This document shows positions 26,545-42,453 of a stretch of 64,000 nucleotides of DNA, in pieces. The stretch's first letter is position 1; each line of letters opens with the position of its first letter. The notes under the pieces were generated by a model. That model did not search any database and had not been told where the DNA came from. It saw nothing but the letters and a program-made list of their open reading frames with translations. The stretch is taken from assembly GCF_038452275.1 (NCBI RefSeq), contig NZ_CP141643.1, positions 2,170,001 through 2,234,000 of the forward strand. The letters run 5' to 3'. Made by a program: the position numbers and the translations under genes. This DNA comes from Corynebacterium sp. BD556. Lineage in GTDB: Bacteria; Actinomycetota; Actinomycetes; Mycobacteriales; Mycobacteriaceae.

Positions 26545-26920
26545 GCGCAGATTTTGGGCGGAAAACACGCCCTGCGTTTGCCGAATCTTCCTGCTTCGAT
26601 GGTAGGATTCCCGGCAAGCGAGGAAAAACTCCGCACTCGACGGCGAGCGGAGTTCGCGGGGTTGACACCGGGGGTGGTGTTGCGGGGAAATGGGGGAGTC
26701 TTTACAATGCCTTGACTTTTGTATAAGCTAAGTCGTTGCGCTGGAAGCCGTCTCCAGTGTGTGCAGAAACCTTGCAAATGCAGTGCGGGAAAACGCATTT
26801 GACAAGGTGGCTTTGTGCATTTTGGGGGCGGAACTTCCACAGCAGACCGAATGCTAACTTATCCAGCGGATTTCCCGGCGGTAACTGTCAGCCAGAGCAG
26901 TTCCTCGGGGCCCGCGTGAG
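26545..26920. promoter_or_regulatory. 376-base region upstream of rpoB with candidate promoter
   Basis: No gene seen. A candidate promoter has -35 TTTACA (26701-26706) and -10 TATAAG (26722-26727) with a short 15-base spacer; a TTGACT (26712-26717) lies between them. This would leave a 5' leader of about 185 bases before the rpoB GTG, room for regulatory structure. A second TTGACA (26662-26667) lacks a -10 at the proper distance. Confidence 0.45.
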
Positions 26921-30415
<3,495 letters not shown>

Positions 30416-30425
30416 AACGCCAGGC

Positions 30426-30509
30426 GGGCGTCGTCAAGCGCATGCTTTTCGACGCCCGGACGAACGCACAGAAACTAGACCACCATCGATCCTCCCCGCG
30501 TGGGGGAGG
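30426..30509 (+). other. two RNA hairpins in the rpoB-rpoC spacer
   Basis: GGGCGTCG (30426-30433) pairs with CGACGCCC (30450-30457), and CCTCCCC (30491-30497) pairs with GGGGAGG (30503-30509). Neither has a T-run. They may be processing or stability elements in the rpoBC mRNA; the second lies 15 bases before the rpoC start. Confidence 0.55.
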
Positions 30510-30524
30510 TGAAAGGGAATTTAC

Positions 30525-34523
<3,999 letters not shown>

Positions 34524-34554
34524 TGTTTCTGGCTTTTAGCTAGGTCTGCTGCTA

Positions 34555-34599
34555 ACAGGGATACCCCCGAGATTGCGTCTCGGGGGTATCCCTGTTTTT
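34555..34599. terminator. very strong terminator after rpoC, probably bidirectional
   Basis: Perfect 18-base arms (34555-34572 and 34578-34595, beginning ACAGGGATACCCCC) with a TTGCG loop and a T5 tail. The region between rpoC and rskA is convergent, so the hairpin may serve both. Confidence 0.95.
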
Positions 34600-34679
34600 C
34601 TTTGCCGTCGCTGAATCCACGGCGGGTGGGTTCTGTAGGTGTCGGGGAGGTGGGGTGGAAAAAGGGTAGGGCCGAACAG

Positions 34680-35285
34680 CTACTGGAAGTCCACGACGGC
34701 AAGCACCGGGCCGGTTGGCTGCGGCATGCCGTTGGCGGGTTCCTCGGTGACCATGACAGAGACTGTATCGCCGGGCAGCGGCATCCACACACTGTCATGC
34801 GGTTCCTGGCCGATGACCCCCGCCGACATCATGGCGCCGTCAGACATGACCGCCCACACTTGGGCGCCCATGCCGTTGCCGAGCGCGGGCTGGCCGTCGA
34901 CCATGGCCCCGCCCTTTCCCATCCCGGAGCTGACAACAATGTCCAGGCTGGCGCCCATTGCGTCGGCTGTGCCCTGCCGCAGATCGGAGGCGTCCATTAT
35001 GGCGTGCATTTCGTCGATTCCGGCGGCCGTGACGGAATCCGGTTCGGGCGCCCGGGAGGAGAAGAAAGCCACCGAACCGATTCCGGTGAGCAGGACAAAA
35101 GAGGCTGCTGCAGCAGCAAAAAAGCGTGTTGAGCGGTTCGCGCGGCGGTGAGCGGCAAGGCTGCTTACCTGGGGAGTCGTGGCTATAGCCGACATGATGG
35201 AAAGCTTAAGTTCGTCGGGGGGTGCGATGGGGGTTGCGGAGCCCTCCATCAATTCATCGAGTTCGCGGCGTTGCTGCGGCTCCAT
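34680..35285 (-). CDS. rskA: anti-sigma-K factor RskA, methionine-rich sensor domain
   Basis: A membrane anti-sigma factor that holds SigK inactive until it is cut by proteases. The 201-residue protein has a short cytoplasmic N-terminus (about 55 residues), one membrane helix (about 56-76) and an extracytoplasmic RskA-type domain. That domain holds 12 methionines in about 123 residues (93, 97, 110, 122, 128, 139, 147, 152, 153, 168, 178, 187), an unusual density. Its ATG overlaps the sigK stop (TGATG), so the pair is translationally coupled. The signal it senses is unknown; copper or oxidants are inferred from the methionines. Confidence 0.85.
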   Translation of the reverse strand: MEPQQRRELDELMEGSATPIAPPDELKLSIMSAIATTPQVSSLAAHRRANRSTRFFAAAAASFVLLTGIGSVAFFSSRAPEPDSVTAAGIDEMHAIMDASDLRQGTADAMGASLDIVVSSGMGKGGAMVDGQPALGNGMGAQVWAVMSDGAMMSAGVIGQEPHDSVWMPLPGDTVSVMVTEEPANGMPQPTGPVLAVVDFQ

Positions 35286-35875
35286 CAGATGCCTCCCTTC
35301 ACGCCTAAGGCGTAGCGCAGTTTCTTCAGTCCGTCGCGAACTCTGGTCTTGGCGGTGCCCAGGGCAACTCCGGAAACTTCGGCAATCTCCTTGTGCGACA
35401 TCTCGCCGAAGTAGGCCAGCATCAACGCTGTGCGGTGTGGCTCCCCGATTGAATCGATAAGCTCCTGCAGCGCCTGAGATTCAAGGTGCGCGTGAGCTTC
35501 GTCTTCTGCTGCGACCCACGTGGTGAGTCTTTCAGCGTAGTCGGCTTGGTCGCGGGCTTGGGCGCTGCGCCAGCTCCGGAGCCTGTCGATGGCGCGAAGC
35601 TTGCTAAGGCGCAGCACCCAGGATGTAGCTTTGCCTTGCGTTGGGTCGAATTTGTGGGCGTCGCGCCACACCTCGATGAAGACTTCTTGGGTGACTTCTT
35701 CCGCCTGTGCTCGGTTGCGCAGGATGTGGGTGGTGAGGCCGAGGACGTGGGGCGCGAGGGCGTCGTAAAGCGTGCCGAAGGCCGCTTCGTCGCCACTGGC
35801 GACAAGCAGCATCAGCTCATCGATATCCAGGTCCCCGGGACTTGCCACGGGTACTGAATGTAGCACCCTGCGCAC
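35285..35875 (-). CDS. sigK: ECF RNA polymerase sigma factor SigK
   Basis: A group 4 sigma factor. Region 2 includes LYDALAPHVLGLTTHILRNR and EEVTQEVFIEVWRDAHKFDP; region 4 ends with the helix-turn-helix MSHKEIAEVSGVALGTAKTR. No extra C-terminal domain. The start is uncertain: GTG 35875 gives 196 residues; the frame is open to 35923, which would overlap the lipoprotein gene, and GTG codons at 35866 and 35848 are also possible. The name rests on coupling to rskA and closeness to dipZ, which is in the SigK regulon of Mycobacterium tuberculosis. Confidence 0.82.
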   Translation of the reverse strand: MRRVLHSVPVASPGDLDIDELMLLVASGDEAAFGTLYDALAPHVLGLTTHILRNRAQAEEVTQEVFIEVWRDAHKFDPTQGKATSWVLRLSKLRAIDRLRSWRSAQARDQADYAERLTTWVAAEDEAHAHLESQALQELIDSIGEPHRTALMLAYFGEMSHKEIAEVSGVALGTAKTRVRDGLKKLRYALGVKGGI

Positions 35876-35888
35876 AGGTGATGTGCCT

Positions 35889-36134
35889 TTAGTTAGAGGG
35901 GGCCATCGAGTCCATGGACTCACTCGGCTCCATCGCCGGGCTCATCATCTCAGGGCTCATCATGGCGGAGGAAGGCATCTGCGAGGAGGTCATTGCGCCG
36001 GACATCTTCGTGTCCGTGTCTGTGCCCATGTCCCTGTCCATGGCCGGTTTGTCGGAGTCGTTGCAGGCACTAAGCCCGGTGGCAAGCAGCAGTGCGGCAG
36101 CGGCGGAAGCAATACGTGCAGTTGTCAAAGACAT
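35889..36134 (-). CDS. small methionine-rich lipoprotein
   Basis: An 81-residue lipoprotein. Residues 1-23 form a signal peptide ending in the lipobox LSAC (Cys24). The mature 58 residues contain 12 methionines (about one in five) plus Asp and Ser, with MxxxM and MM spacing (AMMSPEMMSPAM), and no other cysteine. ATG 36134 is chosen because GAGGAGA lies seven bases upstream. It sits 13 bases before sigK on the same strand and diverges from dipZ. Function unknown; methionine-rich exported proteins often bind Cu(I), so metal binding or oxidant quenching is inferred. Confidence 0.78.
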   Translation of the reverse strand: MSLTTARIASAAAALLLATGLSACNDSDKPAMDRDMGTDTDTKMSGAMTSSQMPSSAMMSPEMMSPAMEPSESMDSMAPSN

Positions 36135-36314
36135 CTGTTCTCTCCTCGTGATCGATGGTTTGTGCTTGACGACGACCCCCAATCGGGCCATCTATCTCTT
36201 ACATACGGACACCTAACGCACACCGGATTGGAAAAATTTTGGTGCGATCCCCAAGGCGCTTTGTTCCGTAGTGCATTCCGTAAGCACAAGGAGCACGAAA
36301 AGAAGGAGTAAAGA

Positions 36315-37955
36315 ATGCTCGGCGTGATAATCGTGGGTTTCGTCGGTGGAGTGTTGACGGGAATATCGCCGTGCATCCTGCCTGTGCTGCCGGTGGTGCT
36401 GGGTGTTGCTGTGGGGCGAAGACCTGGCTGGGTGATCGCCGGAATGGTGCTCAGCTTCGCCGCGATTGCGCTTGTGGGCACCCTGGCTTTGGGCTTGCTC
36501 GGCCTTCCTGAGTCGGTACTGCATTGGGCGGGCATTGTGATGCTTTTGTTGGTCGGGCTCGGCATGATTGTGCCGCAGGTCGGGCAGTTGATTCAGAAAC
36601 CTTTCGATGCTGTGCCACGGCCAACTGCCTTGCAGGACAAGGCCCGCGGCAAAGGCAGTTTTGTTATCGGGTTGGCGTTAGGTGCGGTGTACGTGCCGTG
36701 CGCGGGACCAGTTTTGGCTGCGGTGACGGTGGCTGGCAGCACCGGTGAGATCGGGTGGAAAACGGTGGCGTTGACGCTCGCGTTCGCGGCGGGTTCGGCG
36801 GTTCCGCTGTTTCTTTTTGCGCTCGCGGGCAGCAAGATCGGCAGCCGGGTTGATTGGGTGCAGCGCTACCGTCGCGGCATCGGCGTGGTGATTCTCGTGT
36901 TCACGTTGCTTCTCGCGCTTAAAGTCCCGGCGGCGATCCAACGCTCGTTGCCGGATTGGTCGGCTGGGTTGAACCGGGCGTTTAACAGCAGCCAGCTTGT
37001 CGACGACACCTTGGCTTCCGTCCAGCATTTCGATGGCGTCCTTGATGAGTGCCGTGGAGCTGACCCGGCACAACTGCATGACTGTGGGCCGGCACCGAAG
37101 CTCGTCGGCCTGGAAAACTGGATCAACACACCGGCCCCGGTTGCGCCGGGTGAGGCCCCGGTGACGGTGGTGGACTTCTGGGCGTATGCCTGCATTAACT
37201 GCCAGCGTGCGGGCGAGCACATCACCAAGCTTTACGACACTTACAGCAGCGTCGGCCTTCAAATCATCGGCGTACACTCCCCCGAGTACGGCTTCGAGCA
37301 TGACTTGGCAAATGTGAAGCGCGCTGTTGAAAAGGAAAAGATCAACTACCCGGTGGCGCAGGACAACGACTTCGCGACGTGGCGAAGCTTCGGCAATCGC
37401 TACTGGCCGGCGCGCTACATTATCGACGCCGAAGGAAACGTGCGTAGCATCGTCGAAGGTGAGGGATCCTACGCGGAGAGCGAAAAGGTGCTGCGCGAAC
37501 TTCTTCGGCAAAGCAATCCGGGCGTTAAGTTGCCGGAGCCTGTCGAAGGTGGTCCACACAAAGAGTCAACGCAGGGGCGAAACCCGGAGACTTACCTGGG
37601 GACGAAACGCGCCCGCTATACCACTGCGCGCAACTACACGCCGGGCATCCACGACTTCGGTGTCAGGCCTGCGCCACGACGGGGCGAATTTGAACTGTCG
37701 GGGCCGTGGGAGCTCGAAGGCGAGTCGATTCGCTCCGTAGGCGGGGAGCTGGCCGTCAATGTGCACGCAGCATGGGTGCAGCTTGTCGTTGCGGGTCAGG
37801 GGGAGGTCACGGTGAGCTACCCTGGCGGGCAGCAGAGAACTTTCGAGGTTTCTGACGGCACCCTTGACCTCTACAAAGATTCGGTGCCTCTCGACGCAGT
37901 GTTGCGCATCAACCCTAGTGAAGGGGTGCGTTTATACTCCCTCACCTTCGGGTGA
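36315..37955 (+). CDS. dipZ: DipZ: CcdA-type membrane domain fused to thioredoxin-like domain
   Basis: Passes reducing power across the membrane to extracytoplasmic thiols. The 546-residue protein has a six-helix CcdA/DsbD-like region with the paired cysteines Cys20 (GISPC) and Cys129 (VPCAGP). A TlpA/thioredoxin-like domain follows with the CxxC pair Cys293-Cys296 (ACINCQR). A C-terminal beta domain (about 415-546) is like that of mycobacterial DipZ. AAGAAGGAG precedes the ATG. It is divergent from the lipoprotein-sigK-rskA genes with 180 bases between, a likely site for SigK-controlled promoters. Confidence 0.88.
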   Translation: MLGVIIVGFVGGVLTGISPCILPVLPVVLGVAVGRRPGWVIAGMVLSFAAIALVGTLALGLLGLPESVLHWAGIVMLLLVGLGMIVPQVGQLIQKPFDAVPRPTALQDKARGKGSFVIGLALGAVYVPCAGPVLAAVTVAGSTGEIGWKTVALTLAFAAGSAVPLFLFALAGSKIGSRVDWVQRYRRGIGVVILVFTLLLALKVPAAIQRSLPDWSAGLNRAFNSSQLVDDTLASVQHFDGVLDECRGADPAQLHDCGPAPKLVGLENWINTPAPVAPGEAPVTVVDFWAYACINCQRAGEHITKLYDTYSSVGLQIIGVHSPEYGFEHDLANVKRAVEKEKINYPVAQDNDFATWRSFGNRYWPARYIIDAEGNVRSIVEGEGSYAESEKVLRELLRQSNPGVKLPEPVEGGPHKESTQGRNPETYLGTKRARYTTARNYTPGIHDFGVRPAPRRGEFELSGPWELEGESIRSVGGELAVNVHAAWVQLVVAGQGEVTVSYPGGQQRTFEVSDGTLDLYKDSVPLDAVLRINPSEGVRLYSLTFG

Positions 37956-37961
37956 GTGCTG

Positions 37962-38570
37962 TTAGATTTCGGGGAAGAAAGTGATCGTCACTTCCCCGAG
38001 CAGGGCCCACCCGCGGAGGCGAATGATAGGGGCGTTCACTGGCTGGGAGGCACCGTCTCTGGAGGTGTGCTTGAACTCTCCTAAGATTCCCACCCCCTCG
38101 CTGATGACGTGGACGCCGTCGGGCACGATGATGTTGATCACGCCGAGGATGGAGATGCACGTTATGACAATTTCGTTGCTTGTCAGCACAGCCTGACGCA
38201 GATCGAGAGTGTTTTCCCCGACCAGCGTGAAGCTGAGGTGCCGCGGCGCAACTGCCCATGTGCCTTTCATTTCGCTGACACCCAGTACCGAGAAAGTGTG
38301 GCCTGAACCTGTCGCGTTCGGGTCGACCAATGTCGAGGTGTCGAGCGGTGAAGCGGCACGAGAAGGCGTAGGCAAAGGCGCCAGATCCGCAGTCAGTGAC
38401 TTCAGTTCATCTGCCCACGTAGCTTCCCACACTGTGGCGGAGCGCTCGTCGAACTCACTTAAGGAGAGCTGGCCGTCGCTAAATGCGCTGGAAAGCACGC
38501 GCGAGACTTCTTCGCGCTCCCAGTTGCTGGCACGCCGACGTGGGACGTCGGGCACATCATAGGAGTTCAC
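37962..38570 (-). CDS. DUF1707 (SHOCT-like) and LiaF-type C-terminal domain protein
   Basis: A 202-residue cytoplasmic protein without membrane spans. The N-terminal DUF1707 domain (about residues 13-65; SNWEREEVSRVLSSAFSDGQ and LSLSEFDERSATVWEA) resembles SHOCT-like motifs. The C-terminal half is a beta-rich domain like that of LiaF/YvqF proteins (VSEMKGTWAVAP, ISILGVINIIVPDGV), often linked to cell-envelope stress. GTG 38570 is the start; a TACACT hexamer ends six bases upstream, a leaderless pattern. The gene is convergent with dipZ, six bases apart. Confidence 0.78.
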   Translation of the reverse strand: MNSYDVPDVPRRRASNWEREEVSRVLSSAFSDGQLSLSEFDERSATVWEATWADELKSLTADLAPLPTPSRAASPLDTSTLVDPNATGSGHTFSVLGVSEMKGTWAVAPRHLSFTLVGENTLDLRQAVLTSNEIVITCISILGVINIIVPDGVHVISEGVGILGEFKHTSRDGASQPVNAPIIRLRGWALLGEVTITFFPEI

Positions 38571-38677
38571 AACGCAAGTGTATGGAGGATTTGGAGTTCA
38601 GTCAACCATCTACTATTGTCGTTGAAGGTTTCTCGTGTGTTTATCGGATGGATCATTTGGTGGACACAGCGGGAAAG

Positions 38678-38712
38678 GTGAATTTCTCGCGACGTCCGCG
38701 AAGGTGATTCAC
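38678..38712 (+). other. two-tier hairpin in the rpsL upstream region
   Basis: GTGAAT (38678-38683) pairs with ATTCAC (38707-38712), and within it TCGCG (38687-38691) pairs with CGCGA (38697-38701). It lies in the 259-base region before rpsL, which holds no gene, and may be a leader structure of the str operon. Confidence 0.5.
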
Positions 38713-38829
38713 ACGCATTGCGGCAGGGCCCCGGAAAAGAGCCCCCATTTTTGCGTGTTTGGATGACATTCGGTCGCGGCGGGTGCCGCCAAGCGCCCGC
38801 GCACAGTCTCAATGAAGTAAGGATTAGCA

Positions 38830-39201
38830 ATGCCAACTATTCAGCAGTTGGTCCGTAAGGGCCGCCACTCCAAGCGTGGCAAGGTTGCTACGGCCGCCCT
38901 GAAGGGCTCGCCGCAGCGCCGCGGCGTGTGCACCCGCGTGTACACCACCACGCCGAAAAAGCCGAACTCCGCCCTCCGCAAGGTTGCTCGTGTTCGTCTG
39001 ACCTCAGGCATCGAGGTCTCCGCCTACATCCCGGGTGAGGGACACAACCTGCAGGAGCACTCCATGGTCCTCGTTCGCGGCGGCCGTGTGAGGGACTTGC
39101 CTGGTGTCCGTTACAAGATCATCCGCGGCGCACTGGATACCCAGGGCGTCAAGGACCGCAAGCAGGCTCGCTCCCGCTACGGCGCGAAGAAGGGACAGTA
39201 A
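38830..39201 (+). CDS. rpsL: 30S ribosomal protein S12 carrying Arg88
   Basis: A decoding-centre protein that controls translational accuracy. The 123-residue protein has the usual [13 protein letters not shown] loop with wild-type Lys43. The second conserved loop reads [12 protein letters not shown], with Arg at residue 88 (codon AGG, 39091-39093), where Lys is nearly universal. K88R is a classical streptomycin-resistance change. All other Arg codons in the gene are CGC or CGT, so AGG looks like a one-base change from AAG. It is six bases before rpsG. Confidence 0.98.
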   Translation: MPTIQQLVRKGRHSKRGKVATAALKGSPQRRGVCTRVYTTTPKKPNSALRKVARVRLTSGIEVSAYIPGEGHNLQEHSMVLVRGGRVRDLPGVRYKIIRGALDTQGVKDRKQARSRYGAKKGQ

Positions 39202-39207
39202 TAAACA

Positions 39208-39675
39208 ATGCGTAAGCAGCAAGCACCGAAGCGTCCCGTTGTCAAGGACCCGGTCTACAACTCCGAGCTCGTCACTCAGCTCGTGAACAAGGTTCTCCTC
39301 GACGGTAAGAAGTCCACCGCCGAGCGCATCGTTTACGGTGCCCTCGAAGCCTGCCGCGAAAAGACCGGCACCGATCCGGTTGGCACCCTAGAAAAGGCCC
39401 TGGGCAACATTCGCCCGGACCTCGAAGTGCGCTCCCGTCGAGTCGGCGGCGCCACCTACCAGGTTCCGGTTGAGGTCAAGCCGGGCCGCTCCACCACCCT
39501 CGCCCTGCGCTGGATGGTTACCTTCACCCGTCAGCGCCGCGAGAACACCATGATCGAGCGTCTCGCTAACGAGATCCTTGACGCTTCCAATGGTCTGGGT
39601 GCCTCGGTCAAGCGCCGCGAAGACATGCACAAGATGGCTGAGGCCAACCGCGCCTTCGCCCACTACCGCTGGTAA
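39208..39675 (+). CDS. rpsG: 30S ribosomal protein S7
   Basis: Starts assembly of the 30S head by binding the 3' domain of 16S rRNA and lies near the E site. It has 155 residues, the common length. The rRNA-binding N-terminal part ([20 protein letters not shown]) and the beta-hairpin arm ([17 protein letters not shown]) are intact. It is placed between rpsL and fusA, the standard str-operon order. Confidence 0.97.
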   Translation: MRKQQAPKRPVVKDPVYNSELVTQLVNKVLLDGKKSTAERIVYGALEACREKTGTDPVGTLEKALGNIRPDLEVRSRRVGGATYQVPVEVKPGRSTTLALRWMVTFTRQRRENTMIERLANEILDASNGLGASVKRREDMHKMAEANRAFAHYRW

Positions 39676-39958
39676 TTACCACGGCTGTGGCACGCTTGCA
39701 CGAACAATCCCGGTACGCGCCGTTAACGCGCATCAGTGAACTGCATAACGCTGCTCGCTGACGCAGCGGACGCCTACCGGGATTCGTTCTACCGGGCGTG
39801 AAACTTTTAGGCTACGGCGGATACGTCATCCGCCTGCACTGCCACATCATTCAAAAAGTGGCAGAATTGACCAAGATAAATATTCACAGAGACGTTGCCT
39901 GTCCGGCGGGTTAGCCCGCAGACACAACGTCGACAATCGACACATTGGGGTAATAGAC
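39676..39958. other. rpsG-fusA spacer with hairpin
   Basis: No gene is seen in these 283 bases. The clearest structure is CGCTGC (39749-39754) pairing with GCAGCG (39763-39768). A separate fusA promoter may lie here, but no convincing -35/-10 pair is seen. Confidence 0.4.
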
Positions 39959-42079
39959 GTGGCACAAGAAGTGCTTAAGGATCTAAACAAGGTCCGCAAC
40001 ATCGGCATCATGGCCCACATCGACGCCGGTAAGACCACCACCACCGAGCGCATCCTTTTCTACACCGGCATCAACCGCAAGGTCGGCGAGACTCACGATG
40101 GTGGCGCAACCACCGACTGGATGGAGCAGGAAAAGGAGCGCGGCATCACCATTACGTCCGCCGCGGTGACCTGCTTCTGGAACGGAAACCAGGTCAACAT
40201 CATTGACACTCCGGGCCACGTGGACTTCACCGTTGAGGTTGAGCGTTCCCTGCGCGTCCTCGACGGCGCTGTCGCCGTCTTCGATGGCAAAGAGGGTGTT
40301 GAGCCGCAGTCGGAGCAGGTGTGGCGTCAGGCCGCCAAGTATGACGTTCCGCGTATCTGCTTTGTCAACAAAATGGACAAGCTCGGTGCTGATTTCTACC
40401 ACACCGTCCAGACCATCATCGACCGTCTCGGCGCGAAGCCGTTGGTTATGCAAATTCCGATCGGTGCTGAGGACGACTTCGACGGTGTCGTCGACCTCGT
40501 CGAGATGAAGGCCTACCTGTGGCCGGGCAAGGTTGAGACTGGCACCCCGCCGCAGATCGGTGAGATCCCGGCCGACTTGCAGGATAAGGCTGATGAGTAC
40601 CGCGAGAAGCTACTCGAAGCTGTCGCCGAGTCCGATGAAGCACTCATGGAGAAGTACTTCGGCGGTGAGGAGCTGACCATCGAGGAGATCAAGGCTGCCA
40701 TCCGCAAGATGACTGTCAACTCCGAGATCTACCCAGTCTACTGCGGCACCGCTTACCGTAACAAGGGTGTCGAGCCGCTGCTCGACGCTGTTGTGGACTA
40801 CCTGCCAAGCCCGCTAGACATCGGCGAGGTTCACGGTGTCAGTGTCGACGGTGAGACGGCGATGACCCGCAAACCCTCCGTTGAGGAGCCTTTCTCCGCC
40901 CTCGCGTTCAAAATTGCGGTTCACCCCTTCTTTGGCAAGCTCACCTACGTCCGTGTCTACTCTGGCCAGGCCATCCCGGGCGAGAGCATGCTCAACTCGA
41001 CCAAGCAGTCCAAAGAGCGCGTGGGCAAACTCTTTCAGATGCACGCGAACAAAGAAAACCCGGTTGAGCACGCTGATGCCGGCAACATCTACGCGTTCAT
41101 TGGGCTGAAGAACACCACCACCGGTGACACTTTGTGCAACCCGGATCACCCGATCATCCTGGAGTCCATGGACTTCCCGGATCCGGTTATTCAGGTTGCT
41201 ATCGAGCCCAAGACCAAAGCGGACCAGGAAAAGCTGGGTACCGCCATTCAGAAGCTGGCGGAGGAGGACCCGACCTTCACCGTCAAGTTGGATGAGGAAA
41301 CCGGCCAGACCGTCATCGGCGGTATGGGTGAGCTTCACCTCGACGTCCTCGTCGACCGCATGAAGCGTGAGTTTAAGGTTGAGGCTAACATCGGCTCCCC
41401 GCAGGTGGCCTACCGCGAAACCATCCGCAAGAAGGTGCAGTCGCTGGACTACACCCACAAGAAGCAGACCGGCGGTTCCGGCCAGTTCGCGAAGGTCATC
41501 GTCTCCATCGAGCCTTACAACCCGGATCCGGAAACCCTCGCAGAAGGCGAGTCCGCTACCTACAAGTTCGTCAACGAGGTCACCGGTGGCCGTGTGCCGA
41601 AGGAGTACATCCCCTCCGTCGACGCTGGCATCCAGGACGCCATGCAGTACGGCTACCTCGCCGGCTTCCCCTTGGTCAACATCCAAGCCACGCTGGAAGA
41701 CGGCGCTTACCACGAAGTTGACTCCTCGGAAATGGCCTTCAAGATGGCTGGGTCCCAGGTGCTCAAGGAGGCCGTCGCTAAGGCGAAGCCGGTCCTGCTT
41801 GAGCCGCTAATGTCCGTCGAAGTTGTCACCCCAGAGGAGTACATGGGCGACGTCATCGGCGATCTCAACTCCCGCCGCGGGCAGGTCAACTCCATGGATG
41901 ATCGCTCCGGCGCGAAGGTTGTCCGCGCTATCGTGCCCCTCTCCCAAATGTTCGGCTACGTCGGCGATCTGCGCTCGCGCACCCAGGGCCGCGCGAACTA
42001 CACCATGGTGTTTGACTCCTACGGTGAAGTTCCGTCCAGCGTTGCCCAGGAGATCATTGACGAGCGCAACGGCAACTAG
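39959..42079 (+). CDS. fusA: elongation factor G
   Basis: The translocation GTPase. It has 706 residues. The start is GTG 39959. GTPase motifs are G1 [13 protein letters not shown]3 DTPGHVDF and G4 NKMDKLGAD. The domain IV and V segments ([26 protein letters not shown]) are complete. It is followed by tuf after a 374-base spacer, so the two are probably transcribed partly independently. Confidence 0.98.
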   Translation: MAQEVLKDLNKVRNIGIMAHIDAGKTTTTERILFYTGINRKVGETHDGGATTDWMEQEKERGITITSAAVTCFWNGNQVNIIDTPGHVDFTVEVERSLRVLDGAVAVFDGKEGVEPQSEQVWRQAAKYDVPRICFVNKMDKLGADFYHTVQTIIDRLGAKPLVMQIPIGAEDDFDGVVDLVEMKAYLWPGKVETGTPPQIGEIPADLQDKADEYREKLLEAVAESDEALMEKYFGGEELTIEEIKAAIRKMTVNSEIYPVYCGTAYRNKGVEPLLDAVVDYLPSPLDIGEVHGVSVDGETAMTRKPSVEEPFSALAFKIAVHPFFGKLTYVRVYSGQAIPGESMLNSTKQSKERVGKLFQMHANKENPVEHADAGNIYAFIGLKNTTTGDTLCNPDHPIILESMDFPDPVIQVAIEPKTKADQEKLGTAIQKLAEEDPTFTVKLDEETGQTVIGGMGELHLDVLVDRMKREFKVEANIGSPQVAYRETIRKKVQSLDYTHKKQTGGSGQFAKVIVSIEPYNPDPETLAEGESATYKFVNEVTGGRVPKEYIPSVDAGIQDAMQYGYLAGFPLVNIQATLEDGAYHEVDSSEMAFKMAGSQVLKEAVAKAKPVLLEPLMSVEVVTPEEYMGDVIGDLNSRRGQVNSMDDRSGAKVVRAIVPLSQMFGYVGDLRSRTQGRANYTMVFDSYGEVPSSVAQEIIDERNGN

Positions 42080-42453
42080 GTTGCGCTGACGCCACATGGT
42101 CCCGGCTCTTTTACCGTGTCAGGAAAGGGCCGGGGCGTCACAGGAGTAGTGGCCGTGCTGAAAGTCTCGCAGCTTGTAGGGTGGGTACGCCCTGATCGCT
42201 GCGGGCTTTGAGCCGGCCGTTACTCTCACTAACGGACTACATGAACGTAGGCCCGTATGATCCGCCCGGCAGGCTCCGTGAAGGGGTGCTGGACGGTTTG
42301 AAAAACGGTCCAAGAGGATCTAGGATCATGTAACTGGCACATTGTGAAATGGCCATTGTCGCGCGCCCGGTGAGAACTGGTGCGGGTCAAGGCGAAATGT
42401 AAACCACGTGGCTGCGAAGGTCGTAGCCACCCTGAAGTCCAGGAGGACATGCA
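42080..42453. promoter_or_regulatory. fusA-tuf spacer with hairpin and candidate tuf promoter
   Basis: No gene is seen. CCCGGCTCTTT (42101-42111) pairs with AAAGGGCCGGG (42124-42134), with one G-T pair, without a T-run. A TAGGGT at 42177-42182 preceded by TTG resembles corynebacterial -10 boxes and would give a leader of about 265 bases for tuf. AGGAGG lies before the tuf start. Confidence 0.45.

Noticed and set aside
36135..36314. A SigK-type promoter between the lipoprotein gene and dipZ
   Set aside because: Partial CCATC- and CGGA-like pieces exist but not at a convincing spacing, so no site was called.
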